Positions 16,243 to 22,852 of a DNA stretch of 22,852 nucleotides are shown here, one piece after another; within the stretch, counting starts at the first letter, position 1, and every line of letters starts with the position of its first letter. The notes under the pieces were generated by a model that did not search any database, was not told the origin of the DNA, and was given only the letters and a program-made list of their open reading frames with translations. Both the position numbers and the translations under genes were made by a program. Origin of the DNA: Micavibrio sp. UBA5703 (GTDB lineage Bacteria; Pseudomonadota; Alphaproteobacteria; Micavibrionales; Micavibrionaceae); NCBI GenBank assembly GCA_002420015.1, contig DIHF01000050.1, positions 1 to 22,852 on the forward strand. Reading direction: 5' to 3'.

Positions 16243-19200
16243 CTAAATCGCCGTTCCGGCGATTGCCCGGATAATTTTATCTCTGACTTCCATGGCCTCA
16301 TCCATGTTGCCCGCATCTGTCTCGTGCGCCATCACGGTAAAGACACCATCACGCTCGAAAAACAGCAATGTTGCGGTGGAACTGACCTGCCCGCCGACAC
16401 AGGCTATCTCATAGCTGTCGATACGGATACCGCCCTGCCGTGCCGCGCCGTCCGTCATGGCCGCAAAATCACCGGGGCAGCGTGTCTTGGTCTTCGCAAT
16501 ATAGTCCTGCGCGAAGCTGTCGAAATCGCCTTTGCTGCTGGTTTGCCTTTGCTCGGCAGACCCATAAAGGTTTCCGGTATTCCATTGATAGACCATAATT
16601 CCGTCTTTGGACGCGGCCTCGACAAGCTGAACCTGATTGTTAACCTCGACACCCGCACCCTTCAGTATATCCTGAACCCCCGGCATGGCTCTGTGCGGTT
16701 TGCTGGCGGGCGTTGCAACCGCAGGGGCCACTGTTACCGGTGCCTCAGCGGGTTCCGAAGGCACGGCAGCAGCAGGCTCCTGCACCACAGGCTCCGGTGC
16801 CGCAACGGGCACAGACTGAGGCTCATCCAGGGCCTTTTTCATGACCTCCTCGGCACGTTGTGCCTCGTTCATATTGTTTTGCGGCAGCGGCCCCTGAACG
16901 GGTGCGGGCACTGCATTCTCTGTCTCTCCGGCGGCAGGCGCAATTTCCTGTAACTTTTCCGCCTCTTTTTCCGCCTTGCGCTGCGCCACGAATGCGGGAC
17001 GCAACAGGCTCACATCAGGTTTTCTCGGCGCAACAGGAGGCGCATAAGTGACCGGAACAATTTTGGCAACGTCATCCCCTTTGCGGAGTTGATCGCGAAG
17101 CCGTAAGTTTTCAGACGTCAGGCTGCTCAACGCCTCGTCCTTTTCTAGCGCGGCTTTATGGATGAAATCCTTAAGCTTGTCCTTGAGCTGTTTATTTTCT
17201 TCAATGATGGTTTCCTTCTCGGCGGAAACAAGGTCGGCCGTTGCGACAGCCTCGGCCTTGAGTTCATCAACCTGTTGCTGCAATTCGGCGTTCTTTTTCT
17301 TAAGCTCGGAAATCTCGTCCTGCTGCTTCTGGATCAATTCCTGATAGGCGTCAGCCTCCTCGGTCAAAGAAGCAAGAGAAGCCGTCAGCTTGTCGTTAGA
17401 CGCATGCAATTCGTCGATCTGCTTTTCCAGCTTTGCAACATCGTCTCTGGCCGACTTGGCCACCTCGTTGTATTTTTCATTGATGGCAAGCTCGGCCTGA
17501 AGGCGCGTGTTTTCCGCCGTCAATCTTTCAATCTCTGCGGAATTGGCGGAATTGCCCGCAAGGTCCGCAATAGGTGCCGACCGTCCCATCGACTCGTTTT
17601 GCTGCTGCAAATTCTGCACAATTTCGTTAAGACTGAGAATCTCCTGCTGCAACTCCGCCTCGCGTGTCGTGACCTCGCGCCCCAGACGCTCGTTCTCCGT
17701 CATCAAACTCTTGATCTGCGATTGCAAAGACTTCCCGTCTTCCGCTGCCAGCGTCATCCTGAGGACTTCGGCCTTGAGCGCATCATTCTCTGTCTTGAGC
17801 GATTCAATCTCGGTATCCGTTACCTCATACTGCACGGCCTTGGTCGCAGCATCCTCTTTTGCTGCATCCAGAGCCGCCTGTATTTCCGCGTTACTTCTTT
17901 TCAAAGCCTCGATTTCAATTTGCTGCGTTTTTTCGCTTTCTTCGTTTTTGCTGCGGATGATGTCCAACTCCGCCGCCAGTGAAGCGCTCTCCTTTTTCAG
18001 CACTTCATGCTTGGCCTTGAGCTCGGAAAGTTCATACGCACCAAGAGCCGCAGCATCCGCTTTTTGCTGCAGCATAACCTTGTCTTTTTTTGCGCTCTCC
18101 AGGGACAACGAAAGCGTCTGCGCCTCGGCGCGCGCCTTGCTTATTTCTTCCTTCAACGCATCATTTTCAGAGCCGATAACCTGAAGCTGCTCGTCCAGCC
18201 GTCCGACCTCAGCCTTATGCGTCAACTTCAAATCTCTTTCGATCTCAAGACTGGCCTCGAGGCGCTCATTGGACTCTTTCAACGCCTCAAGTTCGGCATC
18301 GCCGCCAGCACTCGTTTGCACATCCGCAAGCGAGCTTTGCAGCATTTTATTCTGCACCTCAAGTTCCGCAACCTGACGTCTGAGGTCATCGACCTGTGCG
18401 GCATCCCTGCCGCCTCCTCCGCTACCAAGGGCCTTCGTCAGAGATTTCACCTGACGCGCCAGAATTTCGTTCTTGCTCTGCAACAAACTTACATCGCCAC
18501 CGGCCCCGGTACTGCTGCCCATGGTCTCCGTAAGCGTGCCGATCCGCTCGGCCAATGTGTCGTTCCTACTTTTGAGCCTTTGTATGGTCTGCTCAAGAAC
18601 AGCCACCCTGCCATTATCTTCCCCGGCAAGCGCCGCATCGATCTCCGCCGCGCTCAGCTTGTCCTGAAGTTCCCTGTTTTCCTCCATCAGCTTTTTGATG
18701 GCCGCATCGTCGACAGGCGCAGCATCGGCCACTTCGGCGCGGCTTTCAATCTGGCGCGTAAGGTCGAGGTTTTCCTGCTCAAGGATACGCAGCCTCTCGG
18801 TCAAATCCGTAATGGCTTGCTCCTTACCGGATAAATCCTCATCGCCGCTTTCGGGGGAAGAGGACCTTGCACTTAGCGCCGCCTGAAGCCTCTGGTTCTC
18901 CGCAGCAAGCCCCTGCAAAATCCCGGCTGCGCTGCCGTCAGACGCGCCGCTCGCAGCAACGATTGCTGCAAGTTTTTCATTTTCCTTGCGCAGCATTTCG
19001 AATTGCTGCCGCATCTCGGGGGACACACCATTGTCACTGTTCAGCACCTGCATCTGCGCATTCAGCGCCATGTTCTCTTTGCGCAGCGCCGCAAGCTCGT
19101 GGCGCGAACCGCCAATATCTACCGGCCCGCCGCCGCCCGCCTTCTCGCCGGGGAACGGCGTAATAGTGGAAGACGCCGATTTAGGCGCGACAGGCGCCGT

Positions 19201-19710
19201 CACGCCGCCGAGGCACGTATCCAGCTTTGCGTTACCTTTATCGATGTCCGAAAGGCCAAAACTGAAACTCGCGCCGTTCACATCGGCACGCAGATATCCT
19301 GTCATCTGTAATGCGTCCATAAACGGCTGGTCATGGCCGAGCCGCACGACAAACGCCTTTTTGGAGGCCGGACGCACCTCATAGCTGCGCTGCTGGCCCA
19401 CGCCGGGGTCGAGCACGATGGAAATGCTTTTCTGGGAATCGAAATCGCCCTTGGGAAAATCAAGGGCAAAGGACATCTCGTTCTGCCCGTTCTTGGCAAT
19501 TGTCATTATAAGGTTGTCGCTAAAGCGCCGCGCCATCGCACAATACGCGCCGTTGCCCGCAGAATCGCCAGAAACATTCGTCACCGCCCAGCCCGTCACG
19601 GGACTTAATACCGTGTTCGCCTGGGCGAGGGAATCCGCCGGACAAAACGAAGCCGTTGCCGCGATAATCGCGGCCACAGCAGCCGATGCCAGTAATTTGC
19701 GCGTGCGCAT
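16243..19710 (-). CDS. 1155-aa secreted coiled-coil protein with IalB-like head and Cys-pair tail
   Basis: No known function. A Sec signal peptide is clear (MRTRK, a hydrophobic stretch, then a SLAQA cleavage site near residue 31). Residues about 35-170 look like an IalB-type domain (WAVTNVSGD...YCAMARRF...CLGG), with Cys57 and Cys166 placed for a disulfide. Residues about 200-875 are a nearly unbroken, charged coiled coil with repeated L-x-x-E-N and L-K-x-E-N units. Residues about 880-1010 are a Pro/Ala/Glu-rich linker. Residues about 1010-1155 form a compact domain (MVYQWNTGNLYGS, RCPGDFAAM, YEIACVGGQVSS, VMAHETDAGNMDEA) with Cys1078 and Cys1104. It has no membrane anchor beyond the signal peptide. 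A periplasmic or surface spacer or scaffold role fits; this is inferred. prfB lies 146 nt upstream. Confidence 0.9.
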   Translation of the reverse strand: MRTRKLLASAAVAAIIAATASFCPADSLAQANTVLSPVTGWAVTNVSGDSAGNGAYCAMARRFSDNLIMTIAKNGQNEMSFALDFPKGDFDSQKSISIVLDPGVGQQRSYEVRPASKKAFVVRLGHDQPFMDALQMTGYLRADVNGASFSFGLSDIDKGNAKLDTCLGGVTAPVAPKSASSTITPFPGEKAGGGGPVDIGGSRHELAALRKENMALNAQMQVLNSDNGVSPEMRQQFEMLRKENEKLAAIVAASGASDGSAAGILQGLAAENQRLQAALSARSSSPESGDEDLSGKEQAITDLTERLRILEQENLDLTRQIESRAEVADAAPVDDAAIKKLMEENRELQDKLSAAEIDAALAGEDNGRVAVLEQTIQRLKSRNDTLAERIGTLTETMGSSTGAGGDVSLLQSKNEILARQVKSLTKALGSGGGGRDAAQVDDLRRQVAELEVQNKMLQSSLADVQTSAGGDAELEALKESNERLEASLEIERDLKLTHKAEVGRLDEQLQVIGSENDALKEEISKARAEAQTLSLSLESAKKDKVMLQQKADAAALGAYELSELKAKHEVLKKESASLAAELDIIRSKNEESEKTQQIEIEALKRSNAEIQAALDAAKEDAATKAVQYEVTDTEIESLKTENDALKAEVLRMTLAAEDGKSLQSQIKSLMTENERLGREVTTREAELQQEILSLNEIVQNLQQQNESMGRSAPIADLAGNSANSAEIERLTAENTRLQAELAINEKYNEVAKSARDDVAKLEKQIDELHASNDKLTASLASLTEEADAYQELIQKQQDEISELKKKNAELQQQVDELKAEAVATADLVSAEKETIIEENKQLKDKLKDFIHKAALEKDEALSSLTSENLRLRDQLRKGDDVAKIVPVTYAPPVAPRKPDVSLLRPAFVAQRKAEKEAEKLQEIAPAAGETENAVPAPVQGPLPQNNMNEAQRAEEVMKKALDEPQSVPVAAPEPVVQEPAAAVPSEPAEAPVTVAPAVATPASKPHRAMPGVQDILKGAGVEVNNQVQLVEAASKDGIMVYQWNTGNLYGSAEQRQTSSKGDFDSFAQDYIAKTKTRCPGDFAAMTDGAARQGGIRIDSYEIACVGGQVSSTATLLFFERDGVFTVMAHETDAGNMDEAMEVRDKIIRAIAGTAI

Positions 19711-19795
19711 AGTGAAAGAAGTCTCCGGACCCGAGTAGAAGATTGTGCCCGTTCATGAAAAACAGGCGATGCCGGAATGGTCGCACCGCTTGCTG

Positions 19796-19812
19796 CCGGA
19801 ATCAAATTCCGG
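19796..19812. other. Small perfect hairpin between prfB and the coiled-coil gene
   Basis: CCGGAAT (19796-19802), loop CAA, ATTCCGG (19806-19812): a 7-bp perfect stem 45 nt after the prfB stop. No T-run follows on the minus strand, so it is not a convincing rho-independent terminator. It may be an mRNA-stabilising or attenuating stem in the 146-bp gap. Confidence 0.35.
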
Positions 19813-19856
19813 GCCGATTCGCCGTGAATCCATGTGTGGATAAAAGGCGCGAAAAT

Positions 19857-20973
19857 CTAGGGATTGTCTTTATCCGGCGCCAGCCTGTGCGCCAGCGAGG
19901 CCTCAAGGAACATATCCAGATCCCCGTCCAGAACGCCTTGGGAATTGGTGGTTTCAACCCCGGTGCGCACATCCTTGATCATCTGGTAGGGATGAAGGAC
20001 GTATGAGCGGATCTGGTGGCCCCAGCCAATATCGGTCTTTTCGCCATGCTCGGCCTGCGCCTTTTCCTCGCGCTTGCGGATTTCCATCTCGTACAGCTTG
20101 GCCTTCAGCATGGCCATCGCCTGATCGCGGTTCTGGTGCTGCGAGCGCTCGCTCTGACAGGCAACCACAACACCCGTGGGAATATGCGTGATACGCACGG
20201 CGCTGTCGGTGGTGTTGACGTGCTGGCCGCCGGCACCAGCAGAACGATACGTATCGGTTCGCAAATCTTTGTCAAGAATTTCAATGTTAATCGTGTCGTC
20301 GATCACCGGTGAAACCGAGACCGAAGCAAAACTGGTATGACGGCGGGCGTTCGAGTCGAATGGCGAAATCCTCACCAGACGGTGCACGCCTGTCTCGGTT
20401 TTCAGCCAGCCGTAGGCATCGGCCCCTTCCACCTTGATCGTCGTGGATTTAATCCCCGCTTCCTCGCCGTAGCTGCGCTCCAGCAGGGAAATTTTATAGC
20501 CGTGCTGTTCGGCCCAGCGCGTATACATCCGCAGGATCATCTCCGCCCAGTCCTGCGCCTCCGTGCCCCCTGCCCCGGCATTGACCTGAAGATAAGCGTC
20601 GTTGCCGTCGGCCTCCCCGGACAACAGGCTTTCAAGCTGCTGGCGGTCCACTTTTGCCTTCAGTGCCTCCAGCGTCTTCTCAGCCTCAAGAACAATTTCC
20701 GTATCGCCTTCGGCCTCACCCAGTTCAATCAACTCGCTATTGTCCTTAAGAACCTGCTCGACCTCGCGCACAGCCTGAATCTTGCGCTCCAGCCGGTTGC
20801 GCTCTTTCATCATGCCTTGGGCTTTTTCGGGATTGGACCAGAGATCGGGGTCTTCGCAGAGGGCGTTAAGCTCCTCCAGACGTTTCAGGGACACATCCCA
20901 GTCAAAGATGCCTCCGGAGCAAAGTCAGTGACGCCTGTATGCCGTTAACCATTTTTTCCGTTTCTGCACGCAT
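19857..20973 (-). CDS. prfB: Peptide chain release factor 2, with programmed +1 frameshift
   Basis: Releases the peptide at UGA and UAA stops. The reading frame is in two parts. Codons from the ATG at 20973 encode MRAETEKMVNGIQASLTLLRRHL and meet an in-frame TGA (20904-20902). A +1 slip at CTT-T continues as DWDVSLKRLEEL to the stop at 19857, giving 371 aa, normal for RF2. The body has RISPFDSNARRHTSF, holding the SPF codon-recognition motif, and GAGGQHVNTTDSAVR, holding the GGQ catalytic motif. The Shine-Dalgarno AAGGAG lies 11 nt before the ATG. A gene model starting at the internal ATG at 20894 would lose the first 26 residues. The coiled-coil gene follows on the same strand. Confidence 0.97.
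20901..20916 (-). promoter_or_regulatory. prfB: RF2 autoregulatory frameshift site
   Basis: On the minus strand the bases read CGGAGG-CAT-CTT-TGA-C. A Shine-Dalgarno-like GGAGG sits 3 nt before the slippery CTT, and the poor stop context TGA-C follows. This is the standard prfB arrangement (E. coli has AGGGGG-TAT-CTT-TGA-C). When RF2 is scarce the ribosome slips +1 from CTT to TTT and makes full-length RF2. Confidence 0.95.
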
Positions 20974-21007
20974 GACTGGAATTTCTCCTTTTAAATCCAA
21001 GCATTAA

Positions 21008-21036
21008 AACTTACTTTTGAACGACAGGCTTGTAAA
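21008..21036 (-). promoter_or_regulatory. Promoter candidate for prfB
   Basis: Minus strand: TTTACA (21036-21031), 17-nt spacer, TAAGTT (21013-21008), about 35 nt before the prfB ATG. The -35 is good (5 of 6) and the -10 is weak. Confidence 0.35.
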
Positions 21037-21058
21037 CCCTGAAAAAAAACGACTGCGT

Positions 21059-21119
21059 TTCCCGCGCAAGCGGGAATCTTGGGATATAAAGCGTTAAAGA
21101 TCCCCGCTTTCGCGGGGAA
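21059..21119. repeat. REP-like inverted pair (BIME-like)
   Basis: Two hairpins of related sequence lie in opposite orientation. TTCCCGC-GCAA-GCGGGAA with trailing TCT (21059-21079) has a 7-bp stem and a GNRA-type loop. The second, AGATCCCCGC-TTTC-GCGGGGA, spans about 21098-21118. The reverse complement of the second is CCCCGCGAAAGCGGGGATCT, nearly the first element. They sit between divergent prfB and the OmpA gene. Paired short palindromes like this are typical of REP/BIME elements in proteobacterial genomes. Confidence 0.8.
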
Positions 21120-21254
21120 GGCATAATTGAGGACTTTTGCAACGGGTAATTATTTTTAGCAAAACCCCTGAACTTGTCTTTACATTGCTTTGATATCGCT
21201 ATAAAAAGCTATTCTTATGTGTAAATTCTAGCGCTTTTTTGTAGGGAGCATCTA

Positions 21255-22157
21255 ATGAAAACGTTGCGCAATCTTATTCTCGCGGCCGGCATGGTCACAC
21301 TCGCAGGCTGTAACGCCTTTTCGAGCTTCAGCGAAGTTCAGGCCCTGAACAACGCCGAGGCCGTCGGCAGCCCCTTCACGCAGGCTTTGGCCGGTGAATA
21401 CCGTGAATTTTCCAATCAGGAGCTGAAAGGTATGCTCGACTACCCGGATGCGCTGCACTTTGCGCGCAAGGGTCTGGCAGCCGCCTCCGGCGAGATGGTC
21501 ATGCCCGAGCCGGTCAGCGACTGGAACCTGAGCGAAAAGCATCTGCAGGAACTCAGCGCCGCACGCGGCCGCCTGGTTGTATCCTATGATCTCGGCGCAC
21601 GCGAAGTTGCTCCCGCCCTCGCCGCCAAGGCACAGGCCAAGTTCGACTGCTGGATCGAGTTCCAGGAAGAAAACTGGGAAGACGAGAACAGCGAATGCAA
21701 AACCGCCTTCCAGGATGCCATGAACCAGCTCGAAAGCATGGTCCAGAAGGCACCGACCGCGCCTGAAACCGTCATGCCGCCGGTTGAGCAGGTTGGAACC
21801 GAACCGACCGAGCCGATGGCCCCGGAAGATGCCATGTATCTGGTCTTCTTCGACTGGGATTCGACAGAACTTGGTTCCGGCGCTCTGAACGTTCTTGACG
21901 CCGTCGCGGCAGAAGTGAAGAAGAACCCGCCGCAGCAGGTCAACATCGTCGGCCATGCCGACACCTCCGGCCCGGCCGATTACAACGACCGCCTCGCTTT
22001 TAAACGCGCCACGGTTACACGTGACGCGCTGGTCAGCCGCGGCGTTCCCGAAGCGATCCTTGCGATCGAAGGACGCGGCGAGAACGAACTGCTGGTCCCG
22101 ACGCCGGACAACATCCGCGAGCCGGCCAACCGCCGCGCGAACATCTCGTTCAAATAA
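21255..22157 (+). CDS. OmpA-family outer-membrane lipoprotein
   Basis: A 300-aa lipoprotein. The signal peptide MKTLRNLILAAGMVTLAGC ends in lipobox LAGC with lipidated Cys19. Residues 20-190 are a family-specific domain with Cys132 (DCWIEFQEEN) and Cys148 (SECKTAF), followed by a short Pro/Glu linker. Residues 195-300 form the OmpA C-terminal peptidoglycan-binding domain: FFDWDSTEL, GHADTSGPADYNDRLAFKRA (D236 and R251 are the expected diaminopimelate contacts) and NRRANISF. It anchors the outer membrane to peptidoglycan. AGGGAG lies 5-10 nt before the ATG. TTGATA (21189) with TCTTAT about 17 nt later is a possible promoter. It is probably monocistronic, with a strong terminator after it. Not the tolB-linked pal, since tol genes are absent. 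Confidence 0.92.
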   Translation: MKTLRNLILAAGMVTLAGCNAFSSFSEVQALNNAEAVGSPFTQALAGEYREFSNQELKGMLDYPDALHFARKGLAAASGEMVMPEPVSDWNLSEKHLQELSAARGRLVVSYDLGAREVAPALAAKAQAKFDCWIEFQEENWEDENSECKTAFQDAMNQLESMVQKAPTAPETVMPPVEQVGTEPTEPMAPEDAMYLVFFDWDSTELGSGALNVLDAVAAEVKKNPPQQVNIVGHADTSGPADYNDRLAFKRATVTRDALVSRGVPEAILAIEGRGENELLVPTPDNIREPANRRANISFK

Positions 22158-22179
22158 GCGCGAGCTGATTAACCTTTAT

Positions 22180-22214
22180 AAACGGAGCGCCCCTTGCGGC
22201 GCTCCGTTTGCTTT
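22180..22214 (+). terminator. Rho-independent terminator of the OmpA lipoprotein gene
   Basis: A perfect 12-bp stem AAACGGAGCGCC with GGCGCTCCGTTT (22180-22191 and 22198-22209) closes loop CCTTGC and is followed by GCTTTT. It lies 23 nt after the stop. Confidence 0.92.
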
Positions 22215-22253
22215 TGAGCTTGTTAATAACACCCCGTCCCTGCCGCTCTGATA

Positions 22254-22282
22254 CAGACAACCTGACTACAGCGGCGTATACT
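22254..22282 (+). promoter_or_regulatory. apaG promoter candidate
   Basis: CAGACA (22254-22259), 17-nt spacer, TATACT (22277-22282), 30 nt before the apaG start and after the previous gene's terminator. The -10 is good (5 of 6) and the -35 matches 4 of 6. Confidence 0.5.
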
Positions 22283-22311
22283 GGCGGCGAAAATTTTACG
22301 GAGGCCCTTCC

Positions 22312-22704
22312 TTGTACCAAAAGACAACAAAAAACATCACGATCAGCGTTGAACCCACTTACATGGAGGACGAATCCTCCCCGCAACACGGGCTTTTTTT
22401 CTGGGCTTACCGGATCGTTATCCAGAATAACGGGGCGGAAACCGTGCAGCTTCACCGCCGGCACTGGCGCATTACCGATTCTTCGGGCCTGACGCAGGAA
22501 GTCAGCGGCGAAGGCGTGATCGGCGAGCAGCCCTTCGTGGCGCCGGGAAAAAGCTTCGCCTATACAAGCGGCGCGCCGCTCAAAACGCCGGGAGGCATGA
22601 TGGTGGGGCAATACACCATGAAGGACGCGGAAGGCAGAACTTTTGAGGTCGAAATCCCGGCCTTTTCCCTCGACAGCCCGCACCAGAACGTTATGATGCA
22701 TTAG
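22312..22704 (+). CDS. apaG: ApaG protein, TTG start
   Basis: A 130-aa single FnIII-like beta-sandwich domain of the ApaG family, linked in enterobacteria to apaH and Co2+/Mg2+ handling; its biochemical role is unsettled. Visible: ITISVEPTYMEDESSP, FFWAYRIVIQNNG, LHRRHWRITDSSG, EVSGEGVIGEQPFVAPG, FAYTSGAPLKTPGGMMVG. These are the family's hallmark blocks in order. The start is TTG: GGAGG (22300-22304) lies 7 nt upstream, and the family N-terminus (YQKTTKNI...) begins here, whereas the first ATG (codon 18) would cut into the domain. No apaH or ksgA neighbour is visible. A promoter candidate precedes it. Confidence 0.95.
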   Translation: MYQKTTKNITISVEPTYMEDESSPQHGLFFWAYRIVIQNNGAETVQLHRRHWRITDSSGLTQEVSGEGVIGEQPFVAPGKSFAYTSGAPLKTPGGMMVGQYTMKDAEGRTFEVEIPAFSLDSPHQNVMMH

Positions 22705-22706
22705 GG

Positions 22707-22852
22707 TCTGGACTCAACCAAAGCCTATACCGAACCCAAAGGCGTCACCCCCGTGGTGAGCGAAAGCCGTAGGCTTTTGCGAGCATCAACAACGGGGGTC
22801 CAGAAAAAGAGCGCGGCTTTGCCGCGCACATTACTGGATCCCCGCCGTTTAA
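22707..22852. repeat. Palindrome-rich intergenic tail, probably repetitive
   Basis: TCTGGAC (22707-22713) is matched by GTCCAGA (22798-22804), and inside it ACCCCCGT (22747-22754) by ACGGGGGT (22792-22799). Centrally GCGAAAGCC-GTA-GGCTTTTGC folds as a hairpin. A separate 7-bp hairpin GCGCGGC-TTT-GCCGCGC lies at 22811-22827. The last bases (CTGGATCCCCGCC) resemble a REP half truncated by the window end. No ORF is seen. It may contain the apaG terminator. Confidence 0.6.

Noticed and set aside
17158..18834. Two plus-strand frames (274 and 275 aa) rich in Leu/Arg/Phe
   Set aside because: Antisense of the heptad-repeat region; coiled-coil codon patterns keep the opposite strand open.
16243..19710. 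Coiled-coil gene as an SMC-type ATPase or phage tape measure
   Set aside because: No Walker A/B motifs and no phage genes; it has a Sec signal peptide.

Overview
The window looks like a piece of chromosome from an alphaproteobacterium. The main evidence is a PhaR-type polyhydroxyalkanoate (PHA) repressor beside phaC, phaA and phaB, a class II fumarase followed by a ribbon-helix-helix (RHH_4-type) gene, a DUF465/YdcH gene before purE, a large AsmA protein, an IalB-like domain and an OmpA-type lipoprotein with a Cys-pair domain. A Rhodospirillales or Micavibrio-like host is plausible, but this is inferred from family content, not proven. Nearly all of the window is coding. There are no rRNA, tRNA, CRISPR, transposase or phage genes that I can see.

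Layout: (1) 1-4121, minus strand: a 3'-truncated ilvD; a monocistronic 65-aa gene with its own promoter and terminator; then the run pfkA, a 71-aa acidic protein (GTG start) and two tandem membrane PH-domain proteins overlapping by ATGA. (2) 4248-6732, plus strand: DUF465 protein, purE, fumC and an RHH protein, tightly packed and probably one operon; purK does not follow purE. (3) 6733-6901: a convergent gap with a chain of mutually exclusive hairpin segments. (4) 6902-13903, minus strand: phaC, phaA, phaB, a stand-alone cyclic-nucleotide-binding protein and a 1057-aa AsmA protein. phaR (14086-14616) is divergent from phaC. The phaR/phaC and phaA upstream regions share a motif, GCAACAAT-N3/4-TGCAA, that I propose as the PhaR operator. 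(5) 14627-20973, minus strand: prfB with an intact programmed +1 frameshift, a 1155-aa secreted coiled-coil protein of unknown function, and a GGDEF/EAL protein predicted to be a c-di-GMP phosphodiesterase. (6) 20974-22852: a REP-like inverted pair, an OmpA-family lipoprotein with a strong terminator, apaG with a TTG start, and a palindrome-rich intergenic tail.

How the genes work together: PhaA condenses two acetyl-CoA, PhaB reduces the product to 3-hydroxybutyryl-CoA, and a short PhaC polymerises it. PhaR probably senses the polymer and controls the locus. A cNMP-binding protein and an AsmA protein follow phaB in the same direction, which suggests a possible link between storage metabolism, cyclic-nucleotide signalling and the envelope. 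The least explained gene is the 1155-aa periplasmic coiled-coil protein, which has an IalB-like head and a Cys-paired C-terminal domain. No defence or mobile system was found.
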